Assembly: GCA_021234155.1 (NCBI GenBank)
Contig: JAJEKV010000392.1
Span: forward strand, 1-64,000
DNA length: 64,000 nucleotides
Source of the DNA: Isoetes taiwanensis
Taxonomy: Eukaryota; Streptophyta; Lycopodiopsida; Isoetales; Isoetaceae
Reading direction: 5' to 3'
In this document: positions 45,660 through 55,676 of the stretch, in pieces
Numbering within the stretch: position 1 is the first letter of the stretch
How the letters are laid out: each line of letters begins with the position of its first letter
Position numbers and translations under genes: made by a program
Notes under the pieces: generated by a model
Told to the model about the DNA's origin: nothing
The model's database searches: none
The model's input: the letters and a program-made list of their open reading frames with translations, nothing else

Positions 45660-47116
45660 GGGTGCAATTTGCCTAGGTCAATGGTGCCCTCCAACTCAAG
45701 ATGGTGAAAAGAGCAATATCAATGAAAAACCAACTCCTAGCAAGAATGTTGAAGAAAAACAATTAGTCCTCTATAGTAGGGTGCAATGGAGGAACAAGAA
45801 GGTGAGAATCATGCACAAGTGCAACAAGGAAATAGTAGGCCAAGGAGTCATTTGTGCTAGCAGATCCTGGTCAAGCTATTAATGATGAAAGGCTAGGGAA
45901 GACAATATTGGTATTGCAATTTAGATGTTGGAAGACAACTGGAAAGGTAAAGGTTTGGGTGACAAGGAATGTTTTGGTTGTGTCAAGCAATTGGAGGTTC
46001 CTTGCATCATGGCATAGCCTATAAGTAGTGTTCAATTTGTGGAGGATTATATTTTTCCGAGCTGAGGTTGTTGGGGACAATGATTGTCTTGATATTGATC
46101 CATTGGCGGTTGGAACTCTAAACCTAGGCAAAAAGGGGAGAAGTATCGGTTGCAGGACATTATCCTAGCAAAGAGCCAAGTTGATTAGTGACACCAAACG
46201 TGAGACAATGGTGAAGGTTAGGGGCTCAGATTGTTGTTGGAGTGATTGTATGCAATTCTTCACAATAGAACAATTGGTGGAAGCAAGAGCCACTTTTCAA
46301 GAGTACACTTGTTGATGAGAGGAGGACCTACATGTACACACAATCTTGAGCATGCACTTCAAGATGAAAGAAACCCAAAAAAAAAGATACCCTTTGCTAG
46401 GCAAATGGATATGTGCAAAAAGCATGGAAAAAGTATCCATGCAATTCCAACTTCTTCATGGCATAATTGGCAAAAAAAAAAAAAGCAGAGGGACGTGATT
46501 GCTTTACATGGAAATAATGGTTTGTTGAGACCAACGGCTAGGACCCCGGTTTGCCGGGGAGATATTTGAAAAAATATATTGATTTCAATGCGAGTCTATG
46601 CCACAAAAAGAGAAGGGATGAAAGGGAAGAGCAAGTTGTTGAGAAAAGGTTGCCATCACATTGTACTCAAAAGAGTATTTTTGGAAGAAGTGAATTCCCT
46701 ACGCCGAATTGGGAATTCTTCCAATATCCCAACCTAGCTTTAGTAGGTTATGGAAGAAGCATTTCAATCATGTCACCATAGCAACTTCAAACAACAACTT
46801 TGCAAAGTGCAATTTATGTGCTAAGTTGAAGGAGACTCTTGATAAGGTATTGCAACCTAGTCAAAGGGCTAGGATAAGGGAGCATATGAAGGACCATATG
46901 AGTGACCAACTATCATGTAGATCATGTTATTGGATGTGGAGGACTTTATCTGCATTGGAACCCAATAACTATTTATGTATTATACATGACAAGATGGACC
47001 AGCAAAAGACTTGTCTTCCACAATTCAAGTACATACCAAAGTCATGTGGAAGATCATACCCTTTACAGATCTCAATGACTGGGGCAATCTTGCATGGGCA
47101 GAATCAAACCTACTTC
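45660..47116 (+). pseudogene. Transposase-like (DUF7869-type) gene remnant
   Basis: Three plus frames follow in order: 46,246-46,569 (ARQMDMCKKHGKSIHAIPTSS), 46,560-46,700, and 46,709-47,146. The last reads FSRLWKKHFNHVTIATSNNNFAKCNLCAKLKETLDKVLQPSQRARIREHMKDHMSDQLSCRSCYW, then CIIHDKMDQQKTCLPQFKYIPKS. The order W+..FxxV..FAKC..C..L / D.MDQxKTxLPxF is what I remember of a transposase-like family found in plants, algae and some animals; that family name is from memory. Frames are broken and the C-terminus is lost at 47,116, exactly where duplication copy B begins. Non-functional. Confidence 0.6.
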
Positions 47117-47489
47117 AGAGGCTGCAGCTGTAATCTGCTTCTATAGTTGCATGTTGTGGGGCACTCTTGATGTGCATGCAAGGCAAGGTAACATGGATAG
47201 TATTTATTTCTTTACTTAACATTAAAAACATCGTTTCAACTTGAACAACCTACTAATCATTTCTGACAAACTTAAAAATGATGACAGAGACGGTCATCAA
47301 GTTAATGTGAAGTTTTAGGAATCTTAATTGCAAAAGGTTTGTTGATGTATTAGAATGTCATTTCACGGAAAATCAAGGTAGCTTTGCAAGCATCATATAC
47401 TTCGTGTTGCTGCTTGCTTAGCAGTAGATTATGATAATACTTATGTCAGTTTTATTTGCCAAGCTACCATCTTTGCAATATGTTCAATT

Positions 47490-47763
47490 TGGATGCCCTA
47501 TCTCCAAGGCCGCACCTTGTAACTACCCGGTTCTCCGAACAAGTTTGGTTGCTCAGGAGCACAAACAATGGCTGGGTGTTGTCCTATTCTATTGCTATAG
47601 TGATTTTCTTTGTCCTACGTGTTGCTTTGTCTAGTGGTCTCGACAAGAAAAATAGATCAAGGCATAAGATCCAACAACGGTTTTCAACAAATTGGCTTCC
47701 ATGGACCACTTTTATGTCACTCTCATTGTAATATACTCTGCCAATTTTATTTGCTTTATTTAT
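47490..47763 (+). mobile_element. ~270-bp sequence private to copy B
   Basis: It replaces ~45 bp of copy A (15,427-15,475). It is open for about 90 codons in one frame (VWLLRSTNNGWVLSYSIAIVIFFVLRVALS) and ends TTGTAATATACTC..then a long T-run. The 3' end looks like that of a short non-LTR insertion, but no duplication of target sequence is clear. Confidence 0.4.
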
Positions 47764-48868
47764 TTTTTTTTTTTTTTATGTATACAAATTACTCTTTGTT
47801 GGTTGCAAAAGACAGTTTGGTATTTGCCCGTCTCGTATTCGTCAGAGTAACGCGAATTTGTGTTGCCAAACTTATACTACTCGTTTGGAACTCCAAGAAC
47901 CTGAACTGTGCATTTTAAGATATATATCATCGTATATACTTTTTCAATAACTTTACTAGAAGCCATGGTTATTATCAAAGGCTATCGCAAGCATACATAC
48001 CTAGGACTAAGTACAAGCAACAAATAGGAATTATAATTATGTTCACACCCAATACCTCTAGTTCGAATATCTTAACATTGGGAAGCGCATCTCAAAAATA
48101 GGAAGGTAAAGACTCATTATGAATCATATAACATCCTAAGAGAGATCCTACTGCAAAACCACAAATAAACAAGCGGAGTGACCATTTGTTGGATGCAAGA
48201 AGATAGGAAGGAGCACATCAATGCGATCGAAATGACCAATGTCAATAACTTCACGTTTCCTCCAGACAGAAACAAATAAAACAAACACGCGACAACGTTC
48301 AATAGGCCCAAATTCATTTAGGACCCTAGTAAAATGCATAGAGAAGATGCTTAACAAATTTTAAAGGGCCACTAAGGTCGGCTAGAAAAAGGGATATTTG
48401 TTAATGGGATATTGTAGGATAATCTAGAGGTTGAGAACAAGAAAATAAAATGATAATTGTCAATGCGGATAAAGAATGACTATTGATCCTATCTTCATTC
48501 ATTGCAAGTACAGAAAATTGAAATAACTATTTTAATCCTACAAATACGCATGAAAATGCAATTACAAGCATATTTTCAACAAATTAAAATATATGCTTGC
48601 AGCTAAGAAAATAAGTCGTTTGATTAAAACCCATATGTAGCATTATAACAGGGGGTTTCTTTTGTGTTTTTGTACGTTTTTTTACATGGTTTTCCTATGA
48701 TTTAGGCTGTATTCATCCGCATGTACTAAACAAGATTTATAGAGTGCACCTTCTTTTTAAGCCATCGATTTCGGAGAAGAAGGCAAATCTTGTGGTTGTA
48801 GGTATTTCCCCTTGCATGTTTGCTTTTTTATTAAATTTGTGATATTATTATAATATTATTATTTTAGG

Positions 48869-49101
48869 TTTCCTTGGATAACCTAACTTGTGAGAGGATT
48901 TGGATTTGATACTTGGAAGGCCGATCGACCGGCGACTTTGGGGCTTATGCCTTTATTCAAGATGGCTAACCCGCCTGGGGAAGCATTGCTAGTTATGTGT
49001 TGGTTGCTGGGCTCTGTGCTGGCAGATGTATTCAGCACAACAAGGTTTGTCATTCTTTCCTTCTCGAAAACATGGAAGCTAGAACATTTGAATCTGTCCC
49101 G
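48869..49101 (+). CDS. Exon-like fragment inside element copy 2, unrecognised
   Basis: Preceded by a T-rich tract and AG (acceptor-like, ~48,868) and followed by GTAAGTT (a good plant donor, 49,102). The frame reads GFGFDTWKADRPATLGLMPLFKMANPPGEALLVMCWLLGSVLADVFSTTRFVILSFSKTW. It is convergent with the DOMON fragment on the other strand, about 115 bp away, so the element carries material from at least two genes or gene parts. No domain recognised. Confidence 0.35.
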
Positions 49102-49180
49102 GTAAGTTACTTTCCATATCCTTTAAACTTAGTATTCAGTTATCAGATCTGACATGGGTTCAATTTGCAGTCAGTCAAAT

Positions 49181-49800
49181 TTAAAAGCGAGTAAAAGGAA
49201 AACGCTTCCTACTCACATTCTTGAGGGTCTGATGCGGAGCTGCGGTGATGATCACGCTCCCTTTTACTAAATCAAGAACTCCAAGACTCTTAATCTTTGA
49301 TAGTGCGTGGCTTGAGGGTTGAAATTTTGAAACGCTAGGTCCTCTGTTCCAAATATGGTTGACGGTAGTAACGTTTTGCTTCAGCTTAACAACCAGATAC
49401 ATTTTCATGGATGTGCCTAAAATTTCAACTGCTTGATGCAAAACTTCCAAATCAATAGGCTGCATGCCGGAATAGAGTATGAAGATAGCTTGTAGGGCAG
49501 AAGATTACTGCCATTGCTTGCCCGGAATGCAATAAAAACACTAGCACCTATCATCTTAGGTTGAGAACCAGGATTTACACCCCATCCTATCCAGCCATCT
49601 GCAGATGATGCTTCTCCACTAAATCTCACTTCCAGCGTATTATTTTTATCATAAAGAGACCATGCCAGAGTTGCCTCTTGCTCCGGCAAGTCCTGGCATA
49701 TCTTTAAAGTCCTATTGAATCCATGATTCGAAGAACATTGCCCTGATACCAGAGCAAGAAAATATATTCCTAAAATTACAGCCAGAAGCTGAGAATCCAT
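49181..49800 (-). pseudogene. DOMON-domain (AIR12 / cytochrome b561-DOMON type) exon 1 fragment
   Basis: From the likely start at 49,800 (MDSQLLAVILGIYFLALVSG, a signal peptide) the frame continues QCSSN..KICQDLPEQEATLAWSLYDKNNTLEVRFSGEASSADGWIGWGVNP..MIGASVFIAFRASNGSNLLPYKLSSYS. After a one-base frame change near 49,465-49,480 it reads MQPIDLEVLHQAVEILGTSMKMYLVVKLKQNVTTVNHIWNRGPSV..HALSKIKSLGVLDLVKG. This is the order of plant AIR12/CYB561-DOMON proteins (GWIGWGVNP; TTVNHIWNRGP), which bind haem at the cell surface in redox reactions. At TLKN the exon meets GTGAGT (about 49,211-49,216), a splice donor, so later exons are missing. It lies wholly inside element copy 2. Confidence 0.8.
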
Positions 49801-50547
49801 CACCATTTTTAATGCAGAATCTGCGAGCCTGCTTGTCATCATTATTCTAATTTCAGCATCTTGCTTGTAGAATCTAAGCTTCAAACTTTCTTGTATTTCG
49901 TTCTGTATTTTCTGTATAATTTATCTGATTGAATAGCTTGCTGAAACCAGTTAACTTCTCAAAACCTGGTCCGGGAAGCGTTGCTAGTCCTCCTGAAGGA
50001 TGGAGACAATATTTCAATCTATGGCTGCTGATAAAAAATGCTGCTTTACATGGAGCGGATAACCTGGAAACCTTTTGTTGCCATTACACAGTGAAGTCCA
50101 TATATACAATTAAGTTGTTTCTCGATTGTGATGTAGAGCTTTACTGTCAGATCATGGCATTACAATGATAATGCATTATTTCCTTATAATAATAGCTCCA
50201 AATTGGTTTATTTGTATTAGTGAGAATTACTCTGTTGTTTGTAATAGGTTTCCTTTTGCTTAGGTACTGTATGGAGAGCTATGATCATATTATGGTATTG
50301 GTAGTTGTGTTTTGAGTGTTATCTTTGCCTTGGAACTTGCTATTAAATATGAAACTTGCTAATTAAATATGAGGACATGTTATATTTGTCATTTGAGATT
50401 TGAAATTAGTTTGTCTTTGGTCTGTAACTTGAAGACAGAAGAAGGCAGAGATCTTAGACATTGCATATCCATATTCCTACAAGCTATATCATTAAACTTT
50501 GAAGGATGTAGTAGTTATTGCTAATCTTTGGCCCATTTTCATAATTT

Positions 50548-50742
50548 GTGCAAACATGGAGCATTTTGGAAAGGTATACTCCAAGTTTCAATAGTTTTGT
50601 GGATATAATCTATGAAAATACAGTACTTTGTTTCGATGTCGGAGATCCTGGACCTACGCTAGATATTTCTAAGGAACTCAAGAAGGCAGCTCCAGTCATG
50701 CTATATACTGCTGGATGGCCATTTGTGCATTTCAAATGTTAG
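50548..50742 (+). CDS. Unrecognised coding-like fragment inside element copy 2
   Basis: The frame reads ILERYTPSFNSFVDIIYENTVLCFDVGDPGPTLDISKELKKAAPVMLYTAGWPFVHFKC then stop. It lies shortly before the hairpin that starts the conserved 3' block. No family known to me; possibly a third captured segment. Confidence 0.25.
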   Translation: MQTWSILERYTPSFNSFVDIIYENTVLCFDVGDPGPTLDISKELKKAAPVMLYTAGWPFVHFKC

Positions 50743-50872
50743 AACTATTTCCAGCTAAAAATGCATTGTATTAAATGAAAATGTAATGTAATGTCCTTGA
50801 TGTTTTATACAATCTCTTGAATTAATAATGAATATTTACGCCCTTGTTGTTTATCTATTTTTCCTTTTGTTA

Positions 50873-50887
50873 GGGCCCGAAGGGCCC
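50873..50887. repeat. GGGCCC-GAA-GGGCCC hairpin of the element family
   Basis: A perfect 6-bp GC stem with a 3-base loop, followed by AA and a T-run. The same hairpin is at 37,039-37,053 (inverted, perfect) and a slightly decayed form (GTTCCCGAAGGGCCC) at 62,242-62,256. It marks the start of the conserved 3' block in all three copies. Confidence 0.85.
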
Positions 50888-51288
50888 AATTTTTTTTTTG
50901 ATATAACAACCAACACATAATTACCATTAACATTATTAACAAAAACCATTGCATTCAATGCATTCAAATCAAAATCCCCCTGAAACCCCCTTTGGTTTGG
51001 GTGCATATTCACACGGGGGGTTACGTAGGGCAGCGAGATCCCCTAAAAACTTACAATACATGTACAAAATTAACACCATTAAGTACATTCCTTCAAACCT
51101 TATAGTATTTTGCAAACCTTAATATACAGTATATAAAAACTTGTATAGGCATACCCCACAAACGAGGATCGCTATGTACAGTCCAGATCGAGGAATAAAG
51201 AACAAATATGCCCATCCGACAGCTCTCGATGCCCGGAGTTAACAAGGTGCTAGTTTAGTAAGAGTTGCCCTTTTAGTACAATTCAAAT

Positions 51289-52010
51289 GTAATAACCGTT
51301 TGCTTAAAATTACTGTGTTTTTTGGCTACTTTTATAGGGCGTAACACTTTCTCCACTTTTTGCGGAGCGGCGCCGCTATCCCCCTTCTTCTTTGTCAGGC
51401 ATTGTACTTTTTGTCTTGGCTGTCTGCCACAAGCCGACTTCTGCAATAGGTTTTCAATAGGCTGCACAGAAGGATCGGAATAGTTTGATCTAAATAGTTT
51501 CATGCACAGAAGGATCGAAATGGAAAGAAGGATCAGAGCATCAAAATATCTTTGGATCAGAATCGATTTTGGTAAATGGATCAAAATCCGGTGGCGGCTT
51601 TAAGCTTTAATCTGTTTATTTCTTGTTAATGCTGGCAGGAGCTTTAATCTTCACGATTGCAAGATCTTCTTCCCAAATTTCCGAGAATGCCGTGAGCTCT
51701 TCTTCATAAATGTTCGATGAATGCCCACAGCGGCTCCATTTGATACCAAAGGACCTATCTCTTATCTTGGCTTCATCTTCGCCACACTTCTCGCCTTGTG
51801 TGCCATAGCTTTTCCTTTTTGCCATAGCTTCTATTGCCCCCGCCATAGCTTTCGCCATAGCTTCTCACCTTACCGCCATAGCTTCGCCATACATCAACCC
51901 TAGCTTCTCCTTTCGCCATATCGGCTTCTCGCCATCGCCGCTGAGACGAATTTTCAAAGTGCCACGTGGCAAATTAGTAATGGACGTAATTTTAGCAAAC
52001 GATTATTACG
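51289..52010. mobile_element. 0.7 kb inverted-repeat-bounded module, copy B
   Basis: Equivalent of 16,383-17,079, with arms GTAATAACCGTTTGCTTAA and its inverted partner near 51,984-52,010. The inner GCCATAGCTTCT tandem repeat differs in unit number from copy A. Confidence 0.4.
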
Positions 52011-52030
52011 TCCTATAATTTCCACCACTC

Positions 52031-52147
52031 GGGCATTACCGTAAAAGTCCTGGCGGCTCCGCCAAACTTAGCGGCGTACTCGCCGCCCGTCGCCGCCGCG
52101 GCGCCTCGTTTAAGGAGCCGCCAGGACTTTACAGGGCATAATGACCC
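52031..52147. mobile_element. GC-rich foldback (MITE-like) element, copy B
   Basis: GGGCATTAC..AAAGTCCTGGCGGCTCC pairs with GGAGCCGCCAGGACTTTAC..ATAATGACCC. The outer arms match copy A, while the CG-rich loop differs strongly. Confidence 0.65.
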
Positions 52148-53852
52148 TCCTAATGGAAATGGGAGTTAAGAGTGGATAGTGTATTTCTTTCTTTAATTTT
52201 GTCATTGTCAAAAAGGACAATGTGCCACATCTACATTTTGCATTTCACACAAGGACCCACTTACTTAATCATTGTTGTTGCTAGATATACACAGGTAATA
52301 TAACGTATATGTGAGACATCACTTGTGTGCTTGGTCTATGCCCCATTGTTTTTCCATCATGTTCATCACGAAGAAAGCCACCTCTAATCTATTGGCCACC
52401 ATGGATTCAATTCAATCTGAACACAACTACACCCTATCTTTTCCTCACTCTAATCTATTGACAACTACACTCTATCTTTTTTCTTCATGTCTGCCCTTCT
52501 CCTAGTTTTTTATTTTTATTTTATTTTTTATTCAAAAGAGGATAAAGATATCTTCAGCCATTAAAAGAGGCGAAGCCTCAAATTTCCATTAAGCATTAAG
52601 CCTTTTTTTTTCCTAGTATTCTTTTATTTATTGTGATTTTTGTTAGAATTAAGTTGTGGCGTTGCCTGTTGTCTTTGTTCTATTTTAAAGGATCTGGAAA
52701 TGGGCGTCTTATGGGGCAGTGATGCAGAAATTTATGGCAATACCAGAGCATCGGAAATCGCTTGAAACCAATTTGCTTTTTCTGTTTTCTATTTCTTGAA
52801 GACAATCTCGTATTAAAATGGCCTGTGTTTCTTTTTAGCCGAAAGATTTTGAATGGCTATGAAAACGCTAGGAAATTTGATGCCTCTGCTTTGATATGGC
52901 CTTAGAATTAACATAAAACTGAAATCTAAGTTTGGTTCCGGCAGGCTATGGCGCAGATGATGACTTGCATATTTATAATGGTAGACAAGTCAACCCTAGG
53001 CCGATCTCAGAATTCTTTTGCAACCTTTGCATTCTTCTTTTAATATAAACCTTTGCCAGTTCAAATTGGGCAATAAATCTTTGCATTGTTCTTCCAATTT
53101 GAAGCCCTTCAGTTCAAATTACAATTCTGATCAAATCCCCGCTGATTCCGATCTTGCAGTTCTTAGATTCAGGATGTGGATACTTTACATGTGCAGCTTT
53201 ACAGATTGTGCTCTGAAGTATATATTTGTGGCAGATATGGCTCATTAAGTAGTTTTAAAATTTGACATTTAATTCATAAGAAGCTCTATACACAAGATCT
53301 CTGAGATAGACCATGCATCAGTAGTAATAATCATCAGTAGGAGGAACGAGATCCCAGCGGCAAATCGAGCCTATGAGATGAGAAGATCCATTATCAGTTG
53401 AGGATCTGAGAAGCGGAATCTTCAAATTTGCTGCACACCAAATGTGGTTTTCCATTTGCGATTTCACAAAACTGTTTCTCCAAGTAGCATAGGGAAACTT
53501 GGCAACCCCCTTTAGCTTAACTGCAAAACGCAGAGGCACAACTTCTGGCCCCTTAATTGATCAACACTAAGGGAAACATTTTGGGAGATGAAACTGGTCT
53601 GAACAAGGGTGCTATTACGAGGCCCCTGCACAAATCTTGCTGCAGATGCTCCCCCAAATTGAGCCCCTTCATAGCTTATTGCAACTTGGAAACGCTTATA
53701 GTAAATGGCCAACCTGTTGTTAGAATTGTTGGCTTGTATCTTCAATTGGATCTTAGAACTGAGTACTGCCACATGATCTCCAGCTGAATCTGGCAACACA
53801 TCTGTGATAATCAAGTCTGTTACCACTATATCTTCTAGTGCATATTTTCCTT

Positions 53853-54650
53853 AACGTCCTGGTCCTCATCCTTTCACTCTAGGTTTTAATCTCAGCCATT
53901 CATTCTAAAGTGCTATATCCAGTAACATTATTGTGGACTAATTTGTTATGGCCATAACAAGCATGTTATGGCCATAACAAGCGTGTTCGAATTTGCTGGT
54001 ACCTATTATCCAAAACAGAGATTTCACAAAATAGGATACAGAAGAGGCGGAGATAGGATACAGAGGCGGCCGGCAGCGGAAAACAAGCAGGAAAAGATCA
54101 TTCTATGGCGCGGAAAGATGCGGGGAAAAAGATCATTCTATGGCGCGGGCCGGTCGCTTCGAGATTTTAGGCGAGGATTATTTGGAGGTTGCTCTTAAAT
54201 CTGCGTGCTCTTAAATCTGCCTGCCGGTAAAAATATTTCTCAAGCCTGCAAAAGTTCGAACATAAAGTCCTGTTTTCTTTCACCGGAGCTAAAAAAAAGC
54301 TCTGTTTCCCTGTTTAGAAGGATGATCTTAGGGATCTTAGGCCAAATCTGGCGTTAAAACGGTGTTTGCCGGATCTGGCTGTTAAACAGTGATTGCATTC
54401 TTGCCGGATCTCTTTGCCAAACCATAATATGGCGTTGGATCTGTGAGCCAACCCGACCTCTATTCCTCTTTGTCTCTGCAAAGGACTCGGCCCGGGGGCG
54501 TTAAGGCCGATAACGCCCTCCCCTCGGAGTTATGGGCGAGAAAATGGCCATGTACCTACGAAATTCCTCGGTTTTCGTGGCCCATGGCCACGGCTGAGGC
54601 CATTTTCCTGGCCCATAACTCCTCGGGAGAGGACGTACCCCATACCTACC
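53853..54650. mobile_element. ~0.8 kb insertion in the LEA_2 copy
   Basis: Copy A is continuous here. Both edges carry TTAA (CCTTAACGTCC.. and ..CCATTAAGGTGAG), but ten bases of the expected left flank are missing, so a TTAA target duplication is only possible. It contains a twice-repeated TTATGGCCATAACAAGC near 53,948-53,985, a repeated AAAGATCATTCTATGGCGCG near 54,090-54,145, and a long inverted repeat at its inner end. No transposase. Confidence 0.6.
54516..54632. repeat. Inverted repeat with 34-bp arms inside the LEA_2 insertion
   Basis: CCCTCGGAGTTATGGGC..GAGAAAATGGCC pairs with GGCCATTTTCCTGGCCCATAACTCC..GGGAGAGG. A GGCCATG..CATGGCC block prolongs the stem inward. Confidence 0.8.
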
Positions 54651-54937
54651 ATTAAGGTGAGAATAAGCAACAAAGCTCAGTATCACAGGGATCAATATAC
54701 TAGAAATAACAAGAAAGAAACATGTGCATCCAGCCTTCCAAGACATTCTTTCTCTTTACACGAATTGTTGTCATAATAGTTATAATATGGCGATCATGTT
54801 GCTGAAAATATAAAAGCTACTAATTATTTTAATGTGGCCATGATGTTGGTAGGAATACTCAAGCCATTCCTTCACTCGCTTGTTGAAGATGCCCTTTTAT
54901 TTCCTCAATGGTTATCCCTTTTCAATTTGTAAGAGAT

Positions 54938-55020
54938 AATGGGCGCACATAGGCTCTTACGCACGGTAAGGGCCCGGCGAGCCCGGTTGCATCCCGCGTA
55001 AGGGCCTGCGAGCGCCCATT
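54938..55020. repeat. Short GC-rich foldback, copy B
   Basis: Matches 22,309-22,391; arms AATGGGCGC..CTTACGCACGG and CCCGCGTAAGGGCCTGC..GCGCCCATT. Confidence 0.6.
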
Positions 55021-55676
55021 CTCTCACGTAAAGCGAAGGAGGAGACAGATTTCAACCGTTCGATGCAAGAAGGTGACACGTGGCAGTCAGATCTCACTCC
55101 AATTTTGCATGCGATGAAGCGCAAGCTATTATTGAATGTAAGGTAGGTCTGTAATGGGCAAAATCTAGCTCCCCCCTAACTTTATGATCAATTGACTTTG
55201 CCTTCAAAACAACTTCCAAGTTGAAATATACAAGCTAGCTTTCACTCGCCTGATGAAGCTGCCCATTTATTTCTTCAATGGTTATCCCTTCCCAATTTGA
55301 TCCATTGACTTCCTCTTCAAAACCATTTCCTTGTAATTACATTGAATAAGAGTGCAAAATGTCAACATTCAAGACATGGACACGATTATAAAAAGAATTT
55401 TGATGTTTCATGGGTGCATGTCCAAGGCATCTTCTTTCCACAATTTAAGATTCTCCTTTTTTTTTTTCTCATCTTACATAAAAAAAGCTATTCGTTATTA
55501 TCTTTCACAAGAAATTTATCTGTGGCTATGGCACAGGCTGCTACCTCATGTTCTATTTTTTAATCCTTTATCTAAGAAGGGGACTTTTGTCTTAGGTTAA
55601 AATCGTGATCTTAACATAGTTGTATATCTATAGAAGACATCAAAATGTGTCAAAAAATATGAGTTTTGAATTTAGA

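Larger units (their letters stand above)
48637..51237 (+). mobile_element. Gene-fragment-carrying element, copy 2
   Basis: Copy A has no such sequence: its flanks CCATAT and GTTAACAAGG are only six bases apart (16,319-16,338). The element starts GTAGCATTATAACAGGGGG, shares ~140 bp with copies 1 and 3, has ~2.1 kb of private interior, and then the hairpin GGGCCCGAAGGGCCC (50,873-50,887), a T-run and a ~350-bp 3' block ending CTCTCGATGCCCGGA. The interior holds a DOMON exon (minus), a separate exon-like segment (plus) and another coding-like stretch. No TIR, no LTR, no terminal CTRR, and no transposase are seen. Confidence 0.85.
53318..54746 (-). pseudogene. Broken LEA_2/NHL copy of the duplication
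   Basis: The N-terminus at 54,746 (WKAGCTCFFLVISSILIPVILSFVAYSHLN) is separated from the domain by ~0.8 kb of inserted DNA. The rest follows at 53,850-53,318 (VTDLIITDVLPDSAGDHVAVLSSKIQLKIQANNSNNRLAIYYKRFQVAISY). A 19-bp deletion relative to copy A near 53,547 removes part of the RFALASEVV segment and shifts the frame. The C-terminal part (WRNSFVKSQMENHIWCAANLKIPLL) survives in another frame. Both lesions make it non-functional, while the sequence otherwise remains close to the intact copy. Confidence 0.9.

Noticed and set aside
48637-51237. Canonical Helitron
   Set aside because: The GGGCCC hairpin is ~350 bp from the right end and no CTRR terminus or A|T insertion site is visible; the 5' TC in TCTAGCAT fits only copies 1 and 3.
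48637-51237. LTR retrotransposon or LARD
   Set aside because: The two end blocks are not direct repeats of each other, and there is no TG..CA end.
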